From Dactylosporangium fulvum (GTDB lineage Bacteria; Actinomycetota; Actinomycetes; Mycobacteriales; Micromonosporaceae), in the NCBI RefSeq assembly GCF_025137375.1, contig NZ_CP073720.1, positions 248,001 through 312,000 on the forward strand: a DNA stretch of 64,000 nt. The letters run 5' to 3'. The position numbers and the translations under genes are program-made. The notes under the pieces were generated by a model. It was not told where the DNA came from and searched no databases. It was given only the letters and a program-made list of their open reading frames with translations. Shown piece after piece: positions 35,910 to 46,035 of the stretch. Numbering within the stretch: position 1 is the first letter of the stretch; the number at the start of each line of letters is the position of its first letter.

Positions 35910-36266
35910 GTGGCGAAGCGGACCATCCACGTGCTGGTCGACGACATCGACGGCGGGGAAGCCGACGAGACCGTGAAGTTCGCGCTCGACGGCGTTCAGT
36001 ACGAGATCGACCTCTCCAAGAAGAACGCGTCGAAGCTCCGGGATGCCTTCGCCCCCTTCTTGACTGCCGGCACCAAGGTCGGCCGGGGTGGCGTCGTTGT
36101 CGGTGGGCGTGCGGCCAGTGCGCGCGGCCGGGGTGGCGCGGCCGCCGATCGCGAGCAGAACAAAGCGATTCGGGAATGGGCACAGAGCAAGGGCATCAAG
36201 GTCTCCGACCGTGGTCGGATCAAGCAGGAAATCGTCGACCGCTACAACGCCGAAGCGGGTCGCTAG
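35910..36266 (+). CDS. lsr2: Lsr2 nucleoid-associated protein
   Basis: A 118-residue bridging DNA-binding protein that silences AT-rich and horizontally gained DNA in actinobacteria. The N-terminal dimer domain is MAKRTIHVLVDDIDGGEADE and following; a Gly/Arg-rich linker (ARGRGGAAADRE) leads to the C-terminal DNA-binding domain AIREWAQSKGIKVSDRGRI, whose RGR motif enters the minor groove. GTG 35910 is preceded by AAGGGA. A long hairpin follows 60 bases after the stop. Confidence 0.97.
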   Translation: MAKRTIHVLVDDIDGGEADETVKFALDGVQYEIDLSKKNASKLRDAFAPFLTAGTKVGRGGVVVGGRAASARGRGGAAADREQNKAIREWAQSKGIKVSDRGRIKQEIVDRYNAEAGR

Positions 36267-36328
36267 GGGCGTTGTCCGCTTGTGACCTGACCGTTCGTTA
36301 TGGCCACTCACGCGCGATTTGACCGCTT

Positions 36329-36366
36329 CGGCACCCACCGTAACAATTTGGTTACGGTGGGTGCCG
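36329..36366 (+). terminator. Hairpin after lsr2, probable terminator
   Basis: A perfect 16-bp stem, 36329-36344 with 36351-36366, around a six-base AT-rich loop. There is no U-run after it (TGTCTCG), which is common for actinobacterial terminators. Confidence 0.75.
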
Positions 36367-36673
36367 TGTCTCGGGCGGGGATTTCGCTCTTGGCGTACGC
36401 GGCGGGGTGCTGGAACAGGCTGCGAGGTGCGAGCGTTGGGCAAAAGCACCGGGTACACGTGGTGCCCGCAGGGTAGGCAACTACCGCGCAACGACCATGG
36501 CGTGGTCCGATCGTGGGGTGCGGCGATGCCGCACACCCGCAATGTGTCGGTCCGCGGCGATAGAGTGATGGCACGGTCACGTTGGCGTCCGACAGAGCTT
36601 TGGCGTGGCGATCCCTCCTAGGGGGGTTCCGCGAGGAAGCGGCGGCGACGGACACGGCACGTGAGGAGCAGGG
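36367..36673. other. Regulatory gap before clpC
   Basis: About 300 bases with no gene. It holds a short dyad, GTGCGGC 36518-36524 with GCCGCAC 36528-36534, and a TAGAGT sequence at 36561-36566 that may be a -10 element, though no good -35 stands before it. I searched by eye for HAIR, CIRCE and ClgR-type sites and found none that I would defend. Confidence 0.45.
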
Positions 36674-39208
<2,535 letters not shown>

Positions 39209-39229
39209 CGCAACGACCTCCAGCACGTG

Positions 39230-39268
39230 GAGAGGCCCCCGGCTCGCACCTCGAGCCGGGGGCCTCTC
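39230..39268 (+). terminator. clpC terminator hairpin
   Basis: A 17-bp perfect stem, 39230-39246 with 39252-39268, and a 5-base loop, starting 21 bases after the clpC stop. It has no U-run. Confidence 0.8.
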
Positions 39269-39401
39269 GGCGTCGGCGACGAGCCCTCCCCGGGCGGGCC
39301 GCCGCCGTGCGCCGACGTCCCGTTCCGGCCCTCGGCGGCCGGGACGCGGGACCGATCAGCGCGAACAGGTCGCGGCGGCGCTGAGCGGGACGCTGGGCAG
39401 A

Positions 39402-39467
39402 TTGCTTGCGGGGCGCGAACAGGGCGGCGGCGACGGCGCTCGCGGGTTGCTTGCAGGCCGCGAACAG
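39402..39467 (+). repeat. Direct repeat pair, 21-base unit
   Basis: TTGCTTGCGGGGCGCGAACAG (39402-39422) recurs as 39447-39467 with two mismatches, 45 bases apart. A third partial unit, GCGAACAG, is at 39361-39368. Confidence 0.7.
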
Positions 39468-39475
39468 CGGGGAGT

Positions 39476-39525
39476 CGACCTTGGAGTGTTGCGGCCCCCA
39501 GAGGGGCCACGATCTTCCAAGGTCG
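39476..39525. repeat. Palindromic repeat copy A (GACCTTGG family)
   Basis: CGACCTTGGA 39476-39485 pairs with TCCAAGGTCG 39516-39525. Inside, GGCCCC 39493-39498 pairs with GGGGCC 39503-39508. The end arms match copy E at 55825-55847. Confidence 0.75.
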
Positions 39526-39635
39526 TTCAGGCCGGCCACATCGCGCCGGGAGCCTGGAGGCAGACTGCGATCGGGAACCTGGCTGTTTGCCGGTGGCTCT
39601 CCTACGAGGCGGTCCTTCCGGGTTATGTTCCCGGC

Positions 39636-40511
39636 GTGAGTAAGGAGCGTATCGGCTTTGACGCCGCACGGTTCGGTCGCCAGCCGGCGCCCAAGCCGAT
39701 CGGGCGGCCCGCGCTGCTCGACCGATTAGGTCGGTCCCGCGAGCGGCTCACCGTCGTCGTGGCGGGAGCCGGAGCGGGCAAGAGCACACTGCTCAGCGCC
39801 TGGGTTTCCGCCTGCGGGGTGGCGCTGCTCGATCTGGGAACGGCGCCGGTCGAGACGCTCCAGGATGTGCCGCTCGTCGTCGACGGGATCGACGAGCTGC
39901 CGGCGGACAGCCCGCTCCTGCCGCGGCTCGCGAGCTTGTGTACGACCGGCACGGCACGGCTCGTCCTGGCCTCCCGCGACAGCCTGCCGTTCGACGCCGG
40001 GCCCGCGCAGCGGCTCGGGGAGGCTGATCTGGCGTTCGCCGAAGACGAGACGTACCAGGTGCTCGCAGCCGCCTTCGGGGACGCCGCCGCGGCCGATGCG
40101 CTGGCGCCGGACCTGCATCTGCTCACCAACGGCTGGCCGGCGCTCGTCGGGCTGGCCGCCGCCTGGCTCGCGCAGCAGCCGGCCAGCGAACGGGCCGCGC
40201 GTCTCGCGGTGCTTGCCCGGGTCAGCGGGTCGCTGCAGGACCATCTCGTGGGCGCGGTGCTCGACGGGCTCAGCCGCGACGACCGTGACCTGGTGCAGCG
40301 GCTCGCGCAGCTGCCGGGCATCGACGCGGCTACCGCCGATCGGCTCGACCTCACCGAGGATCTTGCCGCCATGCCGCCGTTCGTCCAGCCGGTGCCTGGC
40401 AGGCCGGGCTGGTTCGCCGTACCGCGCGGATTCCGCGACGCGGTACGGCGGCACCTGCCGATGTCAGAGGACGCCCGGGTGGCCCTCACCACGGCGTATC
40501 AGGGGATGTAG
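39636..40511 (+). CDS. MalT/LuxR-type STAND NTPase domain without effector domains
   Basis: A 291-residue P-loop protein. Walker A is AGAGAGKSTLL (about 45-55), Walker B LVVDGIDELP, then LVLASRDSLPF and ADLAFAEDETYQVLAAAF, and LTNGWPALVGLAAAWL, all in the order seen in the N-terminal third of MalT-like LuxR activators. The TPR repeats and the helix-turn-helix that should follow are missing, so this is a stand-alone or truncated NTPase. GTG 39636 is the likely start; the frame is open from 39144 only through the clpC end and repeats. The stop overlaps the convergent deacetylase end by 13 bases. Confidence 0.75.
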   Translation: MSKERIGFDAARFGRQPAPKPIGRPALLDRLGRSRERLTVVVAGAGAGKSTLLSAWVSACGVALLDLGTAPVETLQDVPLVVDGIDELPADSPLLPRLASLCTTGTARLVLASRDSLPFDAGPAQRLGEADLAFAEDETYQVLAAAFGDAAAADALAPDLHLLTNGWPALVGLAAAWLAQQPASERAARLAVLARVSGSLQDHLVGAVLDGLSRDDRDLVQRLAQLPGIDAATADRLDLTEDLAAMPPFVQPVPGRPGWFAVPRGFRDAVRRHLPMSEDARVALTTAYQGM

Positions 40512-41446
40512 TCCTCCAGCAGGGCCGGGGTGAGGCCCGCGGCGCTGATGGCCTGCAACGCGGCGATGAAGTCGTCGACGAAGCGGTCGCGGAAGTGCAT
40601 GAGGATGATGTCGCCCCGCTGGATCGTGTGGCCCTCCTGGAAGCGCACGGTGCCCTTGTCGACCGTCTCCTTCCAGAAGAAGCCGGCCTTGAGCCCGCAG
40701 TCGTGCGCGACCTTGAGGGTCGTGGCGTCCTTCTCACCGAACGGCGGGCGGAACAGCGTCGGGCGCTTGCCGAACATGTTGCCCAGCTGGTCCGCGGAGC
40801 CGCAGACCTCCTTGTGCTGGAAGCCGTACGGCTTGCCCCTCAGGTTCGGGTGGCTGACCGTGTGCGCCTCGATCACCGCGCCGGCGTCCTGGAGGCGCTT
40901 GAAGTACGCGGGATCGTCCTTGATCGCGTTGATCGTCAGGAACAGCGTCACCGGTACGCCCGCCTCGCGGAACAGGTCGAGCGCCTCCGGCCGCTTGATC
41001 CAGCCGTCGTCGATGGTGATGAAGGCGACCGGCTGGTCGGTGGGAATCCGCGCGAAATACGCCGCGCTCGTGCTCTCCGGCACGCTGATCCGTTGCGCCT
41101 GCGGCGGCTTGGCGAACTTCGGCAGCCTGCCCTGGTAGGCGCTGCCGGGCGGCGGGAGCGAGGACGCGGTGCCCGTCGGGCTCTTGCCGGGGTTCGTGGC
41201 GCTGGCCGACGGCGCCCCGGCCGGGTCGCCGGACGGGTGACCGGACGGTTCGGTCGAGGCCGTCGCTGTTGCCGACGGCGACGGTGACCCGGTGACGGTC
41301 GGCCCGGCACCGGCGCCGAGCGACTTCGGGTCTTCGTTTTTCGGCGAACCACAGGCGGTGAGGGCGAGCGCAGTGACGAGCGCGAACACCGTCGTGAACC
41401 GCCGCGCCCGGGTCAAGCCCCCGGCGGGCGCGGGAGGGATCAGCAC
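40499..41446 (-). CDS. Secreted polysaccharide deacetylase lipoprotein
   Basis: A 315-residue lipoprotein of the NodB/carbohydrate esterase 4 fold. The signal peptide ends in lipobox LTAC (Cys about 32), then a Ser/Pro/Thr-rich linker to about 110. Catalytic motifs are FITIDDG, EAHTVSHPNL (metal histidines) and LFRPPFG, with RGDIILMHF near the end. It probably removes acetyl groups from peptidoglycan or a similar glycan. The start is GTG 41446. Confidence 0.92.
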   Translation of the reverse strand: MLIPPAPAGGLTRARRFTTVFALVTALALTACGSPKNEDPKSLGAGAGPTVTGSPSPSATATASTEPSGHPSGDPAGAPSASATNPGKSPTGTASSLPPPGSAYQGRLPKFAKPPQAQRISVPESTSAAYFARIPTDQPVAFITIDDGWIKRPEALDLFREAGVPVTLFLTINAIKDDPAYFKRLQDAGAVIEAHTVSHPNLRGKPYGFQHKEVCGSADQLGNMFGKRPTLFRPPFGEKDATTLKVAHDCGLKAGFFWKETVDKGTVRFQEGHTIQRGDIILMHFRDRFVDDFIAALQAISAAGLTPALLEDYIP

Positions 41447-41532
41447 GAAAGGAGATTATCGGGGTTTGTGTACATCGAACCGGTGAATATGCCCACCTGA
41501 TCGGATGGCAACCGGCGAAATCACATTCGGCG

Positions 41533-42411
41533 TCACCCCGGCAGGGTAAACATGGCGCCCCTCCGGCGGGCCAGCCCGTCGGCGAGCAACCCGTCGAGTG
41601 CCCGCTGCCGCTGCTGCGCGTCGGGCCAGACCTCGTCCAGCCGGTCGAGCGGCACCGGCTCGTCGCTGGCGCGCAGGACAGCCATCATCAGGCCGCGCAC
41701 GTAGCGGTCGGTTCCGTGGTACCGCTGGGTGCGCCGGCTCGGCCCGTCAGCGGGCGGCGAACCGGCCAACCGCCAGGCGCACACCGTCGTCAGTGGACAG
41801 TCGGCGCACCGTGGCGCACGCGCGGTGCAGATCATCGCGCCGAGTTCCATGAAGGCGACCGAGGCGCGGGCCGCGGCCTCGTGGTCGTCGGGCAGCAGTA
41901 CTTCGACGGCGCGCAGGTCGGCCGGGGTCGTCGCGGCGCCGCCGTCGGCCGCGCCCTCGACGACCCGTGCGACCACGCGGCGCACGTTGGTGTCGACGAC
42001 GGGGTGGCGCTGGCGGAAGGCGAACGCGGCGACGGCACGGGCCGTGTACATGCCGATGCCGGGCAGGGCCAGCAGCGCGTCGACATCGTCGGGGACCTCG
42101 CCGTCGTGGCGCTCGACGATGGCGGTGGCACAGGCGTGCAGCCGCAGCGCGCGGCGCGGGTAGCCGAGGCGGTCCCAGGCCCGGATCGCCTCGCCGGGCG
42201 GGTCGGCGGCCAGGTGCGCCGGGGTCGGCCAGCGCTCCATCCAGCGGTGCCAGGCGGGCTCGACCCGCGAGACCTGGGTCTGTTGCAGCATGACCTCGCT
42301 GACCAGCACGCCCCACGGCGACGCGTCCGGCTGGCGCCAGGGCAGGTCGCGGGCGTGCTTGTCATACCAGTCGGTGACGGTCTGTGCGATGGCTTCGGTA
42401 GCGATACGCAA
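41533..42411 (-). CDS. mutY: A/G-specific adenine DNA glycosylase
   Basis: A 292-residue base-excision enzyme that removes adenine opposite 8-oxoguanine. SEVMLQQTQVSRVEPAWHRW holds the catalytic Glu, LPGIGMYTARAVAAFAF the helix-hairpin-helix, VVDTNVRRVVARV the catalytic Asp, and C-x6-C-x2-C-x5-C (CTARAPRCADCPLTTVC) the 4Fe-4S cluster. The NUDIX-like C-terminal domain is short, as in other actinobacteria. TTG 42411 is the best start; ATG 42449 also fits and would overlap the divergent ACT gene. The frame runs open to 43383 without homology. Confidence 0.93.
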   Translation of the reverse strand: MRIATEAIAQTVTDWYDKHARDLPWRQPDASPWGVLVSEVMLQQTQVSRVEPAWHRWMERWPTPAHLAADPPGEAIRAWDRLGYPRRALRLHACATAIVERHDGEVPDDVDALLALPGIGMYTARAVAAFAFRQRHPVVDTNVRRVVARVVEGAADGGAATTPADLRAVEVLLPDDHEAAARASVAFMELGAMICTARAPRCADCPLTTVCAWRLAGSPPADGPSRRTQRYHGTDRYVRGLMMAVLRASDEPVPLDRLDEVWPDAQQRQRALDGLLADGLARRRGAMFTLPG

Positions 42412-42421
42412 GGATAAGCCG

Positions 42422-42940
42422 GTGAACGAGTACGCCGTCACCGTCATCGGGCACGACCGGCCCGGCATCATCGCCGACGTGGCCGAGATCCTCGCCCGGC
42501 TCGGGCTCAACCTCACCGACTCCACGATGACCCGCCTGCGCGGGCACTTCGCGATGACACTGGTCTGCATCGGACCGCCGAGCGCCGAGGAGATCGAGGA
42601 GGCGCTGGAGCCGCTCACGGCCGAGCGGACGCTCCTGGTCACCGTGCGCCGGGTGGCCGAGGAGCCGATCCACGAGACGACCGGCACGCACCACGTGCTG
42701 ACCGTGCACGGGGCGGACCGGCTGGGGATCGTGGCGACGCTGAGCCGCACGATCGCCGAGTCGGGCGGCAACATCACCGACCTCACGACGCGGCTCGCCG
42801 GCACCCTGTATGTCGTGGTGGCCGAGGTCGACCTCCCCGAGGGGGTCGACGCCGACGCGCTTGGCGCGTCGCTGTCCGTGGCGGCCCAGCGGCTCGGGGT
42901 CGAGGCCACGTTCCGCCCGGCCGAAGCGGACGTGTTGTGA
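42422..42940 (+). CDS. Double-ACT-domain protein (GcvR-like)
   Basis: A 172-residue protein made of two ACT domains: residues 4-75 (VTVIGHDRPGIIADVAEILA) and 90-165 (LTVHGADRLGIVATLSRTIA). This architecture matches the glycine-cleavage regulator GcvR and related amino-acid sensors; no DNA-binding domain is present. GTG 42422 has AAGGA 7-11 bases upstream and is preferred to the longer open frame from 42290. It starts only 10 bases from the divergent mutY start and overlaps def at its end. Confidence 0.85.
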   Translation: MNEYAVTVIGHDRPGIIADVAEILARLGLNLTDSTMTRLRGHFAMTLVCIGPPSAEEIEEALEPLTAERTLLVTVRRVAEEPIHETTGTHHVLTVHGADRLGIVATLSRTIAESGGNITDLTTRLAGTLYVVVAEVDLPEGVDADALGASLSVAAQRLGVEATFRPAEADVL

Positions 42941-43455
42941 CGTTGCCCGAGGGCACCGTGCTGCCCGTGGTGCAGGCGCCTGCCACCGTGCTCGGCACGC
43001 CGAGTGAACCCGTGGACCCGACCGCGCCGGAGATCCTGCAGCTCGCCGCGGACCTGCTGGCGACGATGCGGGTCTCGCCCGGCTGCGTCGGGCTGGCGGC
43101 GCCGCAGGTCGGCGTCGCCGCCCAGGTGTTCGCCGTGGACGTGACCGGCCACCCCAAGGCCCGCACCGTCAACGGCGCGTTCGTGCTGTGCAACGCGCGC
43201 ATCGTCGAGGCGTCGCAGTGGCAGAAGGGCCGGGAGGGCTGCATGTCGGTGCCGGACCTCACCGGTGACGTGAAGCGGGCCAACCGGCTCGTGGTCGCCG
43301 GGTACGCGCCCGGCAGTACCGAAGAGATGCAGATCACGACGGATGCCTTCGAAGCGAGGGCACTCCAGCATGAGATCGACCATTGCGCTGGGTTACTGTT
43401 CCTCGATCGTGTCGCCGGGGCACATGCCGTGTACGCCCGCAAGGTCTATCTCTGA
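42937..43455 (+). CDS. def: Peptide deformylase
   Basis: A 172-residue metalloenzyme that removes the formyl group from new proteins. Motif 1 is GLAAPQVG, motif 2 EGCMSVP (the metal cysteine; Met replaces the usual Leu) and motif 3 QHEIDH (metal histidines and catalytic Glu). The length is at the short end of the family. GTG 42937 overlaps the ACT gene stop, so the pair is coupled. No fmt gene is nearby. Confidence 0.95.
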   Translation: MTLPEGTVLPVVQAPATVLGTPSEPVDPTAPEILQLAADLLATMRVSPGCVGLAAPQVGVAAQVFAVDVTGHPKARTVNGAFVLCNARIVEASQWQKGREGCMSVPDLTGDVKRANRLVVAGYAPGSTEEMQITTDAFEARALQHEIDHCAGLLFLDRVAGAHAVYARKVYL

Positions 43456-43515
43456 GCGGTTATCACGGCGCGCCGCCCCGATCACCCCCCGTTCCCCCGA
43501 TACGGTGAGTGCATC

Positions 43516-44181
43516 ATGAAGCTGACGGTTGGCCCGCTGCCTGCTGGCGTCTATTGGCGACGCCGGGCGATCGTGGGCGGCGTGCTTCTGGTCGCCGTTC
43601 TCGTGCTGTGGGCCGCCTCGTGCGGCAACAACACGGGCGACAAGAACAAGACGTCCCAGGGCGCGTCCACGTCGCCGACGTCCGCCGAGCCGACCACGAC
43701 GCTGCTGGTGCCGACCACCGGCGACCCCGCGTCGTCCGCGCCGTCGTCGGCAGCGCCCTCGTCCTCGGCGCCACAGCCGTCGATCGACTCGACGGTGCCG
43801 GTGTGCGCCGACGCCGACCTGTCGCTGATCGCCTCGCCGGAGCAGCCGGCGCAGTTCCGCGGGGCGTATCTCAAGTTCACGCTCAGGATCAAGAACATCT
43901 CGGCCCGCGACTGCATACGGGACCTCGGCGCCGACCGTCAGGAGATGTACCTGCAGGTCGGCGCGGTGAAGATGTGGTCGTCGGACGACTGCGACGCACC
44001 GCACGGCAGCAAGATGACCACGCTGAAGCCGAACATCGAGCAGTCGTTCAGCATCGACTGGAACGGCAAGGCCTCGAACAACGGCTGCACCAACCGGGAG
44101 ATCCCGCCGGCCGGGAAGTATCAGCTCGTCGGCCGTCTCGACACCAAGATCAGTGAGCCGATCACGGTCCAGCTGACGTAA
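43516..44181 (+). CDS. Membrane-anchored extracytoplasmic protein (Rv3587c position)
   Basis: A 221-residue protein with one N-terminal membrane helix (AIVGGVLLVAVLVLWAA, residues 18-35), a Ser/Thr/Pro/Ala linker (about 45-92) and an extracytoplasmic beta-rich domain with four cysteines (PVCADADLSL, RDCIRDLG, DDCDAPHG, NGCTNREIP) that can form two disulfides. It is similar in layout to DUF4232-type domains; I do not recognise a defined function. The place between def/mutY and disA matches Rv3587c. ATG 43516 has no strong ribosome site. Confidence 0.82.
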   Translation: MKLTVGPLPAGVYWRRRAIVGGVLLVAVLVLWAASCGNNTGDKNKTSQGASTSPTSAEPTTTLLVPTTGDPASSAPSSAAPSSSAPQPSIDSTVPVCADADLSLIASPEQPAQFRGAYLKFTLRIKNISARDCIRDLGADRQEMYLQVGAVKMWSSDDCDAPHGSKMTTLKPNIEQSFSIDWNGKASNNGCTNREIPPAGKYQLVGRLDTKISEPITVQLT

Positions 44182-44184
44182 CGC

Positions 44185-45327
44185 TCAGACGTATCGTTCG
44201 AGGATCGACGCCTCGGCCAGGCGGGACAGCCCTTCGCGGATCCCGCGGGCCCGGGCGTCACCGACGCCGTCAACGGCCTGCAGGTCCTCGACGGTGGCGC
44301 CGAGCAGCCGCTGGAGGCTGCCGAAGTGTTCGACCAGCCGGTCGATGACCAGGCTCGGCAGCCGCGGCACCTTGGCCAGCAGGCGGAACCCGCGCGGCGA
44401 CACGGCCGCGTCGAGGGCGTCGCTGGCGCCCGGGTAACCCAGCGACTTCGCCACCGCGACCAGATCGATCAGCTCGGTCGCGGAGAGCGCGTCGAGCTCA
44501 TCGAGCGCGTCGTCCGACGAACGGGTGCGCCGACCGGCGGGCAGGTAGTCGCGGATCACCAGCGTGCGGTCGGCCTCGACCCCCGCCATCAGCTCCTCGA
44601 GCTGCAGGGCCAGCAACCGCCCGTCGGTGCCCAGCTCGACGACGTAGCCGGCGATCTCGTCGGCGATGCGGCGGACCATTTCCAGGCGCTGCACCACGGC
44701 CACCGCGTCGCGCACCGTGACCAGGTCCTCGATCTCCAGCGCCGACAGGGTGCCGCTGACCTCGTCGAGGCGCAGCTTGTATCGCTCGAGCGTGGCCAGC
44801 GCCTGGTTGGCCTTCGACAGGATGGCCGCGGAGTCGTCGAGGACGTGCCGCTGGCCGTTGACGTAGAGCCCGATGATGCGCATCGACTGGCTGACCGAGA
44901 TGACCGGATAGCCGGTCTGCTTGGCCACCCGCTCCGCGGTGCGGTGCCGGGTGCCGGACTCCTCGGACGGGATCGTCGGATCGGGCATGAGGTGCACGGC
45001 CGCCCGGACGATCCGCGTGCCGTCACTCGACAGGACGACGGCACCATCCATCTTGCACAACTCGCGCAGCCGGGTGGCGGAGAACTCGACGTCGAGCGGG
45101 AAGCCGCCGGTGCAGATCTGCTCGACCACACGGTCGTGGCCGAGAACGATCAGGGCGCCGGTGCGCCCACGCAGGATGCGCTCAAGCCCGTCACGCAGCA
45201 CGGTTCCCGGCGCCATCAGGGCGAGTGTCGCGCGCATGGGGTCGGCGCCGGGCAGCGCGGCGGCCCAGCCCCCGATGAGGCCGGTGTTGCCGCCCCTGCC
45301 GGGCTCGCGGTCAATCGGCACCTGCAC
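44185..45327 (-). CDS. disA: DNA-integrity scanning diadenylate cyclase DisA
   Basis: A 380-residue c-di-AMP synthase. The DAC domain has [15 protein letters not shown] (DGA motif) and [16 protein letters not shown] (RHR motif), both intact. A helical linker (about 175-300) leads to the helix-hairpin-helix DNA-binding end [19 protein letters not shown]. In Bacillus DisA scans DNA and its output falls at branched structures. The start is GTG 45327, about 30 residues before the usual family start at [11 protein letters not shown]. It is close to radA, its known partner. Confidence 0.96.
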   Translation of the reverse strand: MQVPIDREPGRGGNTGLIGGWAAALPGADPMRATLALMAPGTVLRDGLERILRGRTGALIVLGHDRVVEQICTGGFPLDVEFSATRLRELCKMDGAVVLSSDGTRIVRAAVHLMPDPTIPSEESGTRHRTAERVAKQTGYPVISVSQSMRIIGLYVNGQRHVLDDSAAILSKANQALATLERYKLRLDEVSGTLSALEIEDLVTVRDAVAVVQRLEMVRRIADEIAGYVVELGTDGRLLALQLEELMAGVEADRTLVIRDYLPAGRRTRSSDDALDELDALSATELIDLVAVAKSLGYPGASDALDAAVSPRGFRLLAKVPRLPSLVIDRLVEHFGSLQRLLGATVEDLQAVDGVGDARARGIREGLSRLAEASILERYV

Positions 45328-45434
45328 AGTCTACGGATCGTTGGTCGTACGGTGCTGGTGCGGTAGCGACCCCAGCCCGTAGAGTTGGCGGACGCGATCA
45401 TTTTATGGATCGAAGTAGATGTCTGTGAGGTCCG

Positions 45435-46019
45435 GTGTCCGGTCCGGAGCGGATCGAGTGGCGGCGTAGCTTCCCCTCCCGGTCACTGTCGACCCTGGCG
45501 TGGTATGTCGTGTCCGCCGGCCTGGTCGTCCTCCTCGTCCGGGGCCTGTTCGCCGACGAGCCCGAGGTCCTCGACTCCGGCGCCGACAATCCGCTGGCCG
45601 ATGTTCCCATGTGGACATTGGCCCTGGCCGTGGTCGGCGCGGTCCCCGTGGTCCTGGCCGTCGTTCGCCGCCCCCGGGTCGGCGCCAACCACTTCGCCCT
45701 GACGGTCCGTCCGGGCTGGGTCCGCACCCTGGTCCTGCCGTGGTCCCGCGTCGCCGGGGTGGCGATGGTCGAGGTCGAGGGGGAGCGCTACCTCGTGGTG
45801 CGCCTGCGCGACAGCCTGGACCGCACGGGCACCAACCCGGCCTGGCTGGACCAGGACGTGGTGCGAGAGCTGGCCAAGACCGGCTCGCTGCCCGCACGGT
45901 CGTTCGACGTGGCGGTGCGGCTGCGCGACTTCCAGGGAGGCCCGCCCGGCCAGTTGGCCGCGCTGGCCGCGTTTGCGCCGGACCAGGTGGCGATCGCCAA
46001 CCACCTGCCCGGCTCCTGA
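45435..46019 (+). CDS. Two-helix membrane protein with PH-like domain
   Basis: A 194-residue protein with two membrane helices (LSTLAWYVVSAGLVVLLV and MWTLALAVVGAVPVVLAVV) and a C-terminal cytoplasmic domain with FALTVRPGWVRTLVLPWSRV and GERYLVVRLRDSLDRTG, which resembles bacterial pleckstrin-homology domains. Function unknown. GTG 45435 has GAGG 4-7 bases before it. It lies between disA and radA on the opposite strand, and converges on radA with 16 bases between stops. Confidence 0.75.
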   Translation: MSGPERIEWRRSFPSRSLSTLAWYVVSAGLVVLLVRGLFADEPEVLDSGADNPLADVPMWTLALAVVGAVPVVLAVVRRPRVGANHFALTVRPGWVRTLVLPWSRVAGVAMVEVEGERYLVVRLRDSLDRTGTNPAWLDQDVVRELAKTGSLPARSFDVAVRLRDFQGGPPGQLAALAAFAPDQVAIANHLPGS

Positions 46020-46035
46020 CGGTCGACAGCCGTTG

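Larger units (their letters stand above)
39209..39635. other. 427-base intergenic region with repeats after clpC
   Basis: No gene. In order it holds the clpC terminator, a GC-rich stretch, a 21-base direct repeat pair (39402-39467) and a long palindrome (39476-39525), each listed separately. The frame of the next gene stays open through it from 39144, but only by overlapping the clpC end, so that is not treated as coding. Confidence 0.6.

Noticed and set aside
36367..36673. HAIR, CIRCE or ClgR operator before clpC
   Set aside because: No sequence matched these sites well enough; the only dyad found (36518-36534) does not resemble them.
42412..43383. Upstream extension of the mutY frame to 616 codons
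   Set aside because: It overlaps def and the ACT gene antisense and has no homology to glycosylases.
45328..45434. c-di-AMP riboswitch near disA
   Set aside because: The 107-base gap has no ydaO-type conserved core and is too short.
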